Below, piece after piece: positions 8,581 to 15,230 of a stretch of DNA of 43,437 nt. Source of the stretch: an uncultured Chryseobacterium sp. (GTDB lineage Bacteria > Bacteroidota > Bacteroidia > Flavobacteriales > Weeksellaceae); the NCBI GenBank assembly GCA_913777465.1, contig CAJYRQ010000041.1, positions 1-43,437 of the forward strand, given 5' to 3'. The translations under genes and the position numbers were made by a program. The number at the start of each line of letters is the position of its first letter. The first letter of the stretch is position 1. Below the pieces are notes generated by a model. The model was not told the origin of the DNA, made no database searches, and was given only the letters and a program-made list of their open reading frames with translations.

Positions 8581-8926
8581 CTCCGTGTAAGAATGCTTTT
8601 TTGTTAAGCAGTGCTTCTTCAGATTCTACGTGGTCCTCATCCGGCACGCAGCAGTCTACCGGGCATACGGCGGCACATTGCGGCTCTTCATGGAAGCCTT
8701 TGCATTCCGTACATTTATCCGTTACAATGAAGTATACATCATCGCTTACAGGTTCCTGCGGTGCATCCGCATTTACGGTAAGCCCTGATGGCAGGGTTAC
8801 GGTACCTTTGAGTTCAGTACCTTCCGAAGCTTTCCAGTCTACTGCTCCTTCATAAATTGCATTGTTCGGGCATTCCGGTTCGCAGGCTCCGCAGTTAATG
8901 CATTCATCAGTTATTTTAATAGCCAT
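8576..8926 (-). CDS. 2x[4Fe-4S] ferredoxin
   Basis: A 116-residue soluble ferredoxin. The first cluster motif is CINCGACEPECP (C9, C12, C15, C19). The second is CTECKGFHEEPQC followed by CPVDC, with the enlarged loop between the second and third cysteines seen in YfhL/Alv-type ferredoxins. The two clusters are separated by about 50 residues, and an acidic tail follows. It transfers electrons at low potential; its partners are not encoded next to it except possibly the divergent acyl-CoA reductase. The start 59 nt from that divergent gene is supported by the conserved MAIKITDECINC beginning. Confidence 0.93.
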   Translation of the reverse strand: MAIKITDECINCGACEPECPNNAIYEGAVDWKASEGTELKGTVTLPSGLTVNADAPQEPVSDDVYFIVTDKCTECKGFHEEPQCAAVCPVDCCVPDEDHVESEEALLNKKAFLHGE

Positions 8927-8939
8927 CGCTAATTTTTTT

Positions 8940-8947
8940 TAAATTTG
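8940..8947 (+). promoter_or_regulatory. Putative -7 element for the acyl-CoA reductase gene
   Basis: TAAATTTG matches TAnnTTTG and lies 38 nt before the ATG at 8986. It sits between the divergent ferredoxin and reductase genes, two bases from a minus-strand match. No clear upstream TTTG element was found. Confidence 0.5.
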
Positions 8948-8949
8948 CA

Positions 8950-8957
8950 CAAAATTA
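8950..8957 (-). promoter_or_regulatory. Putative -7 element for the ferredoxin gene
   Basis: On the minus strand TAATTTTG matches TAnnTTTG, 23 nt upstream of the ferredoxin ATG. A TTG lies 23 nt further upstream, at the edge of the accepted spacing. It overlaps the footprint of the plus-strand promoter at 8940-8947. Confidence 0.5.
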
Positions 8958-8985
8958 CAAAATATTCCCCAATTTTACAGCAATT

Positions 8986-10020
8986 ATGAATACCGAAAAT
9001 CAAGTTTTAGGTCTTACCAGACTCAGTGAATATATTAAAGACTTTTTAGCAAACGATCAGCCAACTTACAACGAAGAAGATGCCGGTTTTGAATCTTTGT
9101 TGCAAAGGTCGCAGATCGAAAATCCATGGTTCACCGTTGAAAACCAAAGGTTTGCCCTGAAACAGTGGGCTGATTTGCTGACGGAAGAAAATATAAACAA
9201 CTGGCTGAAAGAATACCGGATTTCAAAGATTTCAAAAAGGGTAGGGCTTATCCTGGCCGGGAACATCCCGCTGGTCGGTCTGCATGATGTGATCTCCGTA
9301 GTCCTGAGCAACCATGTTCCGGTGATCAAGCTTTCCTCAAAGGATAAGTATATGATTCCGTTTCTGTTAAAAAAATGGAACGGATTTTCAGAAGGCAACG
9401 TGCCGTTTGAATTTGTAGAAAAGCTGGAAAATTTCGATGCGGTAATTGCCACCGGAAGCAACAATACGGCGCGGTACCTCGAATATTATTTTAAGAACCA
9501 TCTGCACATCATCCGCAAAAACAGAACGTCCATTGCTGTTTTAAAAGGCGATGAAACGGAGGTTGAGCTGAAGTTGCTGGCAGAAGATATTTTCCGGTAT
9601 TTCGGGCTGGGCTGCCGGAACGTAACGCGGCTGTTCATCCCGCAGGATTTTGTAATCGACCGTTTATTTGAAAGCTTCCTGGACTTCCGGGATATCATTA
9701 ACCATAACAAATATGCCAACAATTACGATTACAACCGTGCGATCTACCTGCTGAACCAGGAAAAATTCTGGGACAATAATTTCGTAATGCTGAAGGAGGA
9801 TGAAAAATTATTCAGCCCGCTTTCTGTCATCAATTTCAGCCGGTATTCTTCTCTGGATGAGGTAGAAAGCTTTATTGCTGAAAATGAAGGGGATATCCAG
9901 TGTGTCGTAGCAAAAGAAGAACTCGGTCTGGAGTCGGTAAAGCCTGGAGAAGCTCAGAATCCGGGACTCGATACCTATGCGGACAATGTGGACACGATGA
10001 AATTTTTATCGGTAATATAA
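8986..10020 (+). CDS. LuxC-type acyl-CoA reductase
   Basis: A 344-residue protein of the LuxC/acyl-CoA reductase family (aldehyde dehydrogenase fold). Landmarks are AGNIPLVGLHDV (residues 91-102), ATGSNNTARY (155-164) and FGLGCRNVTR with the likely catalytic Cys210. LuxC reduces activated fatty acids to aldehydes with NADPH. No luxD/luxE or luciferase genes are present, so bioluminescence is not implied. In flavobacteria the gene is single and its physiological substrate is unclear; fatty aldehyde or other acyl-CoA reduction is inferred. It is divergent from the ferredoxin gene, which could be a shared-regulation partner. It is shorter than marine LuxC (about 480 residues). Confidence 0.82.
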   Translation: MNTENQVLGLTRLSEYIKDFLANDQPTYNEEDAGFESLLQRSQIENPWFTVENQRFALKQWADLLTEENINNWLKEYRISKISKRVGLILAGNIPLVGLHDVISVVLSNHVPVIKLSSKDKYMIPFLLKKWNGFSEGNVPFEFVEKLENFDAVIATGSNNTARYLEYYFKNHLHIIRKNRTSIAVLKGDETEVELKLLAEDIFRYFGLGCRNVTRLFIPQDFVIDRLFESFLDFRDIINHNKYANNYDYNRAIYLLNQEKFWDNNFVMLKEDEKLFSPLSVINFSRYSSLDEVESFIAENEGDIQCVVAKEELGLESVKPGEAQNPGLDTYADNVDTMKFLSVI

Positions 10021-10055
10021 TTCTTCGTATCTTGCAGTTACCAATCCAGATACGT

Positions 10056-10502
10056 ATGAAAAAATGGTTTCCGGTTTTTACCGTATTGGCATTTCAGCTG
10101 GGATTTTCCCAGGCCAGCCAGATTAAAGTGGTTGAAAGCAAAAAGATCGAGCTTACCTCCGAATTAAGTAAAGATCAGGTTGCTTTTTACAACCAGTCCT
10201 TTACGAAGTTCGTAGCGGCATTGAAAGCTTCCGACAAGCAGGCAATCAATAATTTAATATCCGATAAAGTAAAACATATCGTTTCGGATAATGTAATTCA
10301 GAAGTTATCCGGCGGGATCAGCTTCGAAAGGAAGACCGACGTTTACAAATCGGGATTCCAGAAACTGCTGGATAATGAAACTTATCCGGCAATCCAGTAC
10401 AAATATGCTGATGATGCGTCTGATCCGCCAAGAGATATCATTACCGTTATTTTTGAAAACGACGGAAAGATTTTAGGCGTGAAGCCGGATTACAGCAAAT
10501 AA
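10056..10502 (+). CDS. Small secreted protein, duplicated family (copy 1)
   Basis: A 148-residue protein read from the ATG at 10056, which gives a clear signal peptide (MKKWFPVFTVLAFQLGFSQA). An upstream in-frame extension would overlap the reductase gene and lacks a signal. The mature part is helical and charged: a segment like LSKDQVAFYNQSFTKFVAALKASD, then a C-terminal part with YPAIQYKYADD and a final segment ending GKILGVKPDYSK. The adjacent gene encodes a clear paralog. I cannot assign a function. The fold may resemble small NTF2-like periplasmic proteins, but that is only a guess. It lies 35 nt after the acyl-CoA reductase gene and may be co-transcribed with it. Confidence 0.75.
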   Translation: MKKWFPVFTVLAFQLGFSQASQIKVVESKKIELTSELSKDQVAFYNQSFTKFVAALKASDKQAINNLISDKVKHIVSDNVIQKLSGGISFERKTDVYKSGFQKLLDNETYPAIQYKYADDASDPPRDIITVIFENDGKILGVKPDYSK

Positions 10503-10566
10503 AAGATAAGCAGCAGACAATAACTTATTTGTAATTCTGTTTATTGTTTATCTGAAATAAAGCCTT

Positions 10567-11034
10567 ATGAAAAAAATAATATTAATCCTTTCCGTTTTAT
10601 CAGCCCCTTTCTTTTTCTCCCAGAAAAAAGCAGCTTCTAAAGCTGAACCTAAAAAGGAGATCATAAGTAGCGATACCAAAGCGGCGCTGCAGTTAAGCAA
10701 AGAGGAACTCGCCCTGTACAACGGAAATTTCCTGAAATTTATCAGTGCGCTGAAAGCTTCCGACCGTAAAGGGATGGAAGCATTGCTTTCTGAAAGAGCG
10801 AAAAAAATGGTGACGGATGTGGTTTTTCAGAAGCTTGCCACCGACATTGATACCGGCAAAACGTTTGAAATCATTAAAAGCGGGAACAAGCCATTTATCG
10901 ATGGCAGCAGCTATCCGATGATCCAGTATAAATATGCGGATGATAAATCGGCTGAACCCACCAAAATCATTACGGCCGTATTTGAAAAAGATGGGAAGAT
11001 TATGGGTATTAAGCCGTATAAGCCGGTGAAATAA
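10567..11034 (+). CDS. Small secreted protein, duplicated family (copy 2)
   Basis: A 155-residue paralog of the preceding gene with signal peptide MKKIILILSVLSAPFFFSQ and a Lys/Ala/Glu-rich linker (residues 20-38). Conserved blocks shared with copy 1 are LSKEELALYNGNFLKFISALKASD versus its counterpart, the YPMIQYKYADD block, and the C-terminal FEKDGKIMGIKPY. The linker is longer than in copy 1. The tandem arrangement (64 nt apart, same strand) indicates local duplication followed by divergence. Function is unknown. It is likely periplasmic, as there is no lipobox or membrane segment. Confidence 0.75.
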   Translation: MKKIILILSVLSAPFFFSQKKAASKAEPKKEIISSDTKAALQLSKEELALYNGNFLKFISALKASDRKGMEALLSERAKKMVTDVVFQKLATDIDTGKTFEIIKSGNKPFIDGSSYPMIQYKYADDKSAEPTKIITAVFEKDGKIMGIKPYKPVK

Positions 11035-11064
11035 TTTAAATTCAACTAACTAAAAAATAAAACT

Positions 11065-11751
11065 ATGATGACAGATGTTTTAGTGGCGCATGCCAATGAT
11101 GTGGATAAAGCAGCGTTTTACAGAAAGACTTATATTCACGTCGCTTTATCCATCCTTGCTTTTATCGGGGTAGAAAGTGTGCTGTTGAAAATGGTTCCGG
11201 ACCAGGTAATTTTTGCCATGTTTGCCCAGCGGTATATCTGGCTGCTGATTATCGGGGTGTTCTGGCTGGCTTCGGTGCTGGCTACCAAATGGTCGCTTTC
11301 TCAGAGCCAATCGACGCAGTACTTCGGGCTTGGATTTTATATCATCCTGGAAGCGGTTATTTTTCTTCCTTTAATAAAGATTGCAAAACTTTACGCAGGA
11401 CCAAACGTTATTTTCCAGGCGTCTATGCTTACTTTAGCGATGTTTGCCGGAATTTCCCTGGTGGCTTTTACTTCCAAAAGGGATTTTTCATTCCTAAGAA
11501 ATGTTATCATTATCGGAGGCTTTATCTCATTGGGACTGATTGCCGGCGGAATGCTTTTCGGATTTGATCTCGGGCTTTGGTTCTCGGTAGGGATGGTGAT
11601 TCTGGCTTCTGCAACGATTTTGTATCAGACCAGCATCCTTAAAAATGCCTACAGTACCAATCAATATGTAGGAGCTTCCCTGCAGCTGTTTGCTTCAATC
11701 ATGCTGTTGTTTTGGTATATCCTGAGCATTTTGATGAGCAGAAGAAGCTAA
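11065..11751 (+). CDS. Bax inhibitor-1 / YccA family membrane protein
   Basis: A 228-residue integral membrane protein with about seven hydrophobic segments (roughly residues 27-45, 52-72, 86-104, 111-131, 140-162, 165-185, 200-222). Length, segment count and the pattern around FYRKTYIHVALSILAF fit the Bax inhibitor-1/YccA/YetJ family. Members are pH-sensitive calcium leak channels (YetJ) or modulators of the FtsH protease (YccA). Which applies here cannot be told from sequence. The gene starts 30 nt after the secreted paralog pair and is followed directly by a good terminator, so it probably ends a transcript. Confidence 0.85.
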   Translation: MMTDVLVAHANDVDKAAFYRKTYIHVALSILAFIGVESVLLKMVPDQVIFAMFAQRYIWLLIIGVFWLASVLATKWSLSQSQSTQYFGLGFYIILEAVIFLPLIKIAKLYAGPNVIFQASMLTLAMFAGISLVAFTSKRDFSFLRNVIIIGGFISLGLIAGGMLFGFDLGLWFSVGMVILASATILYQTSILKNAYSTNQYVGASLQLFASIMLLFWYILSILMSRRS

Positions 11752-11775
11752 TTGAAATAAGAGAAATTTTATAAA

Positions 11776-11819
11776 CCCAAAAAATCCTGATGTCTCGGCA
11801 TCGGGATTTTATTTTTGGT
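11776..11819 (+). terminator. Terminator after the Bax inhibitor-1 family gene
   Basis: A 12-bp stem with one G-T wobble (11781-11792 with 11799-11810) and a 6-nt loop is followed by ATTTTTGG. It lies 30 nt after the stop codon at 11751. Confidence 0.8.
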
Positions 11820-11820
11820 T

Positions 11821-12016
11821 GGTTTAAACACAATTGGCACTAATTTTAATCACAAATGACACGATTTGATGTCTGTGTTTATTCGTGAAGAAATTTGTGA
11901 AATTAGTATTTAAATTTCTGTGGGTCTAAACACAAGCGGCACTAATAAGATCACAAGCGTCACAATTTTATACTTGTGGTCATCTGTGAAGAATATTTGT
12001 GAAATTAGTGTTTGAA
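11821..12016. repeat. Two tandem copies of a ~100-bp imperfect palindromic repeat
   Basis: Copy 1 (11821-11914) and copy 2 (11923-12016) have a 102-bp period. Each begins GGTYTAAACACAA and ends TTTGTGAAATTAGTRTTTRAA. Within each copy the start and end are roughly reverse complementary (CACTAAT near the start, ATTAGT near the end), so each can fold into a hairpin. Similar CACTAAT/TTTGTGAAATTAGTG elements are scattered between genes in flavobacterial genomes. Copy 2 ends 1 bp from the stop codon of the DUF6952-like gene. No gene is seen inside. Confidence 0.75.
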
Positions 12017-12017
12017 A

Positions 12018-12266
12018 CTATTTGTCGATCGAACCCAGTACTTTTTGAGCAAAAGAGTTTAAGGCATCTTTTTCACTCATTCCGCTCTGTACACTGGCAT
12101 GAACTTCCAAAGCTCCGCAGATATTGGTAATCAATTCTCCGGCAACATTCATATCCTCCTCGGTAGTTCCTCTGAATTCTGTGAAGCTTTCCAGGACTTC
12201 AAGGGTCTTTTCTAAATTCTCCGGTGTCTGGTTCTGGTAGAACTGTCTGATGATCGGTAACTTCAT
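12018..12266 (-). CDS. DUF6952-like small protein of the redox operon
   Basis: An 82-residue soluble protein, MKLPIIRQFYQNQTPENLEK onward, that is acidic and helical. It contains GTTEEDMNVAGELITNICGALEVH with a single cysteine (Cys50). It resembles a small flavobacterial family of unknown function (DUF6952, from memory). The gene starts 2 nt after the thioredoxin stop codon on the same strand, so it is almost certainly translated from the same mRNA as peroxiredoxin and thioredoxin. The neighbourhood suggests a role in thiol redox or oxidative stress, but no catalytic motif is present. Confidence 0.75.
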   Translation of the reverse strand: MKLPIIRQFYQNQTPENLEKTLEVLESFTEFRGTTEEDMNVAGELITNICGALEVHASVQSGMSEKDALNSFAQKVLGSIDK

Positions 12267-12268
12267 AA

Positions 12269-12574
12269 TTACAATTCGTTGAATAAACTGATTAAACTTT
12301 CCGCCTGATTAGACTGTACCTGGTTTACCAGTTCACCGTTTCTGAAAATAGCAAATGTCGGAAGGTTATCCACTTTCGCCAGTTTTCTGCTTTCCGGAAG
12401 TTTTTCTGCATCCACATACAGGAAAGGAACACTGTCATTTTCAGAAGCTAACTTTTTAAATTTAGGCTTCATGATCCTGCAGTTTCCGCACCATGTGGCG
12501 CCGTACTGTACCACTACTTTTTCATTTTCGCTTACAATATTCTGAAGCGTATCTTCTGTTAATTCGGTATACAT
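12269..12574 (-). CDS. Thioredoxin-family protein with a CGNC active site
   Basis: A 101-residue single-domain thioredoxin fold. The active site is ATWCGNCRIMKP with C29 and C32. The usual Pro of WCGPC is Asn, which in this family normally shifts redox potential. The cis-Pro region is VDNLPTFAIF. It has no signal peptide, so it is cytoplasmic. It lies between a 2-Cys peroxiredoxin gene (upstream) and a DUF6952-like gene (2 nt downstream), so it probably reduces that peroxiredoxin. This assignment is inferred from gene order. Confidence 0.92.
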   Translation of the reverse strand: MYTELTEDTLQNIVSENEKVVVQYGATWCGNCRIMKPKFKKLASENDSVPFLYVDAEKLPESRKLAKVDNLPTFAIFRNGELVNQVQSNQAESLISLFNEL

Positions 12575-12591
12575 AAGTTAAATTTTAGGAT

Positions 12592-12694
12592 AAAATTTAA
12601 CAATGTACCAATATAACAATGTAACAGTTTACGAATCATATTCTCCTGCATCATTGTTACATTATTAGATTGATACATTGCTGGATTAAAATTT
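12592..12694. repeat. Imperfect long inverted repeat between prx and trx genes
   Basis: The left arm (about 12592-12626, containing CAATGTACCAATATAACAAT) is nearly the reverse complement of the right arm (about 12651-12694, containing ATTGTTACATTATTAGATTG). About 24 nt form the loop. Each arm also repeats an internal AACAATGTA-like 10-12-mer. It fills the gap between the peroxiredoxin stop and the thioredoxin start and could attenuate or stabilise the operon mRNA. Similar AACAATGTAAC repeats occur between genes in Chryseobacterium-like genomes. Confidence 0.7.
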
Positions 12695-13325
12695 AGTTTT
12701 TTGCTAAGTATTCAGCGGTAGAAGTACGGTCTGCTTTCATTGCATCTTTTCCTTCTTCCCAGTTGGCAGGGCAAACTTCACCATGCTTCTGAACGTGCGT
12801 ATAGGCATCGATCAGTCTGATATATTCTTTTACATTTCTGCCAAGCGGCATGTCGTTTACCGACTCGTGGAAAATCTTTCCGGTCTCGTCGATAAGATAA
12901 GTCGCTCTGTACGTGACGTTTGATCCGGTGAAAACTTCTTCACCTTCTTCGTTGTATTCGAAATCCTGGTCTACAATGGCAAGGATGTTTGCCAGTTGTC
13001 TGTGGGTATCTGCCAAAAGAGGGTATGTTACCCCTTCGATACCGCCGTTGTCTTTGGAAACGTTCAGCCATGCGAAGTGTACCTCGTTGGTATCACAAGA
13101 AGCACCGATTACTTTGGTATTCCTTTTTTCGAATTCAGGTAAAGCTTCCTGGAATGCGTGAAGTTCAGTCGGGCATACGAAAGTAAAGTCTTTTGGGTAC
13201 CAGAATAAAAGCACTTTCTGCTGGTTGGCTGTAGCTTCTTCAAAGATGTTGATTCTAAGGTCATCCCCCATTTCAGACATAGCATCTACAGTTACATTTG
13301 GGAATTTTTTTCCTACTAAAGACAT
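12693..13325 (-). CDS. 2-Cys peroxiredoxin (AhpC/TSA family)
   Basis: A 210-residue typical 2-Cys peroxiredoxin. The peroxidatic cysteine is C51 in FTFVCPTELHAF, and the resolving cysteine is C185 in GEVCPANW. It reduces hydrogen peroxide, alkyl hydroperoxides or peroxynitrite in the cytoplasm using a thiol donor. The next gene downstream encodes a thioredoxin that is the likely donor; no AhpF is seen. A very good Bacteroidota promoter (TTTG-N20-TATCTTTG) lies just upstream, which fits a strongly expressed antioxidant operon. The start is fixed by this promoter and by the MSLVGKKFP beginning. Confidence 0.96.
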   Translation of the reverse strand: MSLVGKKFPNVTVDAMSEMGDDLRINIFEEATANQQKVLLFWYPKDFTFVCPTELHAFQEALPEFEKRNTKVIGASCDTNEVHFAWLNVSKDNGGIEGVTYPLLADTHRQLANILAIVDQDFEYNEEGEEVFTGSNVTYRATYLIDETGKIFHESVNDMPLGRNVKEYIRLIDAYTHVQKHGEVCPANWEEGKDAMKADRTSTAEYLAKN

Positions 13326-13359
13326 AATTTCTTGTTTTTTATATTTAAATTTTCTGGTG

Positions 13360-13391
13360 CAAAGATAAACATACTGTATCTATCATACAAA
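13360..13391 (-). promoter_or_regulatory. Strong Bacteroidota-type promoter of the peroxiredoxin operon
   Basis: On the minus strand TTTG (13391-13388) is followed after exactly 20 nt by TATCTTTG (13367-13360), matching TTTG-N19..21-TAnnTTTG. The ATG at 13325 lies 34 nt downstream. Confidence 0.8.
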
Positions 13392-13603
13392 AGCACTTTG
13401 ATAAATATAATCTATAATAGTTTTTGATCCGATAAGATGAAAGAAAGCTCTGAAATCGATGGTTTTTTAATTATAATTTTAATTAAAAATCCTTAGAATA
13501 AGAATTTTACTCGTAATTAACAAAAATCGACGATCAGATTAATGAAAAAATGTGGTATGGCAGAAAAAAATTTGATAGGAAACTATAATAAACACAGGAA
13601 TGA

Positions 13604-13960
13604 TTATATTTTACTATTTATCTGATTTTTTAGCTCCTCTATTATTATTTCATTAGCCTGGTTCCGTTCTGCTAATTTTCTGAATTCCTCAATAAAATTT
13701 TCAGGAATATCATTAATGCTGTTTTGATGATGATTGATCTGCTCATCAGAAACAGGTGAATGATCTTCATTTAAAAAATATTCAAAATCTTTATTAAAAA
13801 ACCGGCGGACTTTGCTCATCAGCAGAAAATCGATTTTTCTTGAAATTCCGCTTTCGATATTGTGTAAAGTTCCCTGGGAAATTCCTAATTCGAAAGCAAG
13901 CTCACTTTGGGAAATATGCTGTTTTTCCCTCAAGGTTTTAATTTTAATTTCAATATTCAT
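13604..13960 (-). CDS. XRE-family transcriptional regulator
   Basis: A 118-residue protein. The N-terminal helix-turn-helix (residues 4-60) has the XRE pattern IKTLREKQHISQSELAFELG followed by ISQGTLHNIESG. The C-terminal half is charged and ends in a helical stretch (about 85-118), possibly a dimerising coiled coil. It is divergent from the bacteriocin-like peptide gene (152 nt apart) and so is a candidate regulator of it. Its own -7 element is visible upstream. It resembles the two XRE genes at 15.2-16.2 kb in plan but not closely in sequence. Confidence 0.85.
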   Translation of the reverse strand: MNIEIKIKTLREKQHISQSELAFELGISQGTLHNIESGISRKIDFLLMSKVRRFFNKDFEYFLNEDHSPVSDEQINHHQNSINDIPENFIEEFRKLAERNQANEIIIEELKNQINSKI

Positions 13961-14013
13961 GTTTTTTTAGATTTAATTAGTTTTCTGTTAGAAATAATTA
14001 ATTCCCTAGTTAA

Positions 14014-14021
14014 CAAATATA
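14014..14021 (-). promoter_or_regulatory. Putative -7 element of the XRE regulator gene
   Basis: On the minus strand TATATTTG matches TAnnTTTG, 53 nt upstream of the ATG at 13960. No well-spaced TTTG was found upstream. Confidence 0.45.
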
Positions 14022-14112
14022 AAAACAATTTTCATTTTTGTCACTAGCAATTGATCCGGAAAAATTGTGGTGTAATAAAAAAAATAATTTTTAATTTTTA
14101 AACCATCAAATT

Positions 14113-14316
14113 ATGAAAAATTTAAAAAAACTTTCGAGAAAAGAATTGAAAAATGTAAGTGGAGGTAAAGGGAAGCCTTATCTAAGCAGTGAAACCGAAG
14201 GATGTGCAGATATGTGTACACCTACCGGAGGTTCCGGTGATCCTTGTGCGCAGTTTGGATTAACATGCGGTTTTTACCAGGATAGTAATGGTAATTGGTG
14301 CAATAGATGTCTATAA
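14113..14316 (+). CDS. Bacteriocin-like double-glycine leader peptide with six cysteines
   Basis: A 67-residue peptide. Residues 1-18 form a leader, MKNLKKLSRKELKNVSGG, of the class found in flavobacterial bacteriocin-like and natural-product precursors; cleavage is predicted after G17-G18. The 49-residue core has six cysteines (C31, C35, C45, C52, C63, C66) and many Gly/Thr/Ser residues, so it could form three disulfides or carry other thiol modifications. No peptidase-containing ABC transporter or modification enzyme is encoded nearby, so export and processing would have to be supplied from elsewhere. The GLPGLI gene follows on the same strand but behind a terminator-like palindrome. Whether it is a toxin, a signal or something else is unknown. 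Confidence 0.82.
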   Translation: MKNLKKLSRKELKNVSGGKGKPYLSSETEGCADMCTPTGGSGDPCAQFGLTCGFYQDSNGNWCNRCL

Positions 14317-14326
14317 AGTAAAGTAA

Positions 14327-14352
14327 AATGAGGCGTAAATTTACGCCTCATT
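14327..14352 (+). terminator. Perfect 26-nt palindrome after the bacteriocin-like gene
   Basis: AATGAGGCGTAAA (14327-14339) is followed directly by its exact reverse complement (14340-14352), 10 nt after the stop codon, then ATTTAATAA. The U-tract is weak, so it may be a partial terminator or an mRNA-stabilising hairpin that lets some transcripts continue into the GLPGLI gene. Confidence 0.65.
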
Positions 14353-14379
14353 ATTTAATAATTGATCTTATATTTATCT

Positions 14380-15201
14380 ATGAAAAAAAATACAATATTT
14401 AGAAGATTATTATTCTTTTTTATCCTTCATTGTCTTACTTATATCTACAGTCAAAATAAAATTTTCAGATATGATTTGGAATACAAACCTAATCCCCTAA
14501 AAGACAGTATTGCTTTAGAAAAAACCATCTTAGATGTGAAAGATCATATATCAATTTTCAGGTCTGAAAGAGAAAAAAAGTCGGACTCACTTACAGCGCT
14601 CACAGGTTTTGGTTTAGGCAGAAAAATGAGATTTGAAGACCAGTTTTATACTAAAAAGAATCTGTCTGAAAATGAAGTTTTTAAAAGTATTCAGACCGTC
14701 TTCAGCGATATATTTTTTATAAGAATCAATGATAAACTTAATTGGGAAATCTTACCGGAGAAAAGTAAAATCGCCAATTTTGAAGTTCAGAAAGCGAAAG
14801 TAACGTACGGCGGCAGAAACTGGACCGCGTGGTTTACTGTTGAAATTCCTATTCAGGACGGACCCTACATTTTCCATGGGTTGCCGGGACTGATTGTTAA
14901 AATTTCAGACGACCGGAACGATTATAATTTCAGTCTGACCGAAATAAAAAACGGAACCGTGACAATATACTACAGAAATAAAGGATCGGAATTAACCTGG
15001 GAACAGTTTCAGACCTTAGCGGCCAATCACTATTCAGATCCTTTTGTACGCATCAAATCCATGGGAGTTCCCGTAAAAAAAGATGACGGAGCAGGCCATG
15101 CGGTTTCCATGAATATAAAAGAAGAATCTGAAAGACTGAAGAAAATAATAAGGGAAAATAATAATCCGGTAGAGCTTAATCATAGAGTCGGGTATAAATA
15201 A
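14380..15201 (+). CDS. GLPGLI family secreted protein (copy 1)
   Basis: A 273-residue protein read from the ATG at 14380, which gives a signal peptide (RRLLFFFILHCLTYIYSQ) directly. An in-frame ATG 18 nt earlier adds only six residues. The family signature GLPGLI occurs in GPYIFHGLPGLIVKI, preceded by an aromatic NWTAWFTVEIP block. The family is a flavobacterial group of secreted or periplasmic proteins of unknown function with a beta-rich fold. It follows the bacteriocin-like gene by 63 nt on the same strand; other flavobacterial GLPGLI genes often lie near small secreted or double-glycine peptides (from memory). A paralog of equal length is at 20696. The product role is not known. Confidence 0.88.
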   Translation: MKKNTIFRRLLFFFILHCLTYIYSQNKIFRYDLEYKPNPLKDSIALEKTILDVKDHISIFRSEREKKSDSLTALTGFGLGRKMRFEDQFYTKKNLSENEVFKSIQTVFSDIFFIRINDKLNWEILPEKSKIANFEVQKAKVTYGGRNWTAWFTVEIPIQDGPYIFHGLPGLIVKISDDRNDYNFSLTEIKNGTVTIYYRNKGSELTWEQFQTLAANHYSDPFVRIKSMGVPVKKDDGAGHAVSMNIKEESERLKKIIRENNNPVELNHRVGYK

Positions 15202-15230
15202 AAAAAACTGCTTTAAGGCAGGTCTGTGCA

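Noticed and set aside
8986-10020. Bioluminescence function for the LuxC-like gene
   Set aside because: No luciferase, LuxD or LuxE genes are nearby and the protein is shorter than marine LuxC.
9900-10055. Upstream extension of the small secreted protein at 10056
   Set aside because: It overlaps the acyl-CoA reductase gene and would displace a clear signal peptide.
15202-15230. Weak hairpin (ACTGC...GCAGGT) after the first GLPGLI gene as a terminator
   Set aside because: The stem is only about 4-5 bp and no T-tract follows.
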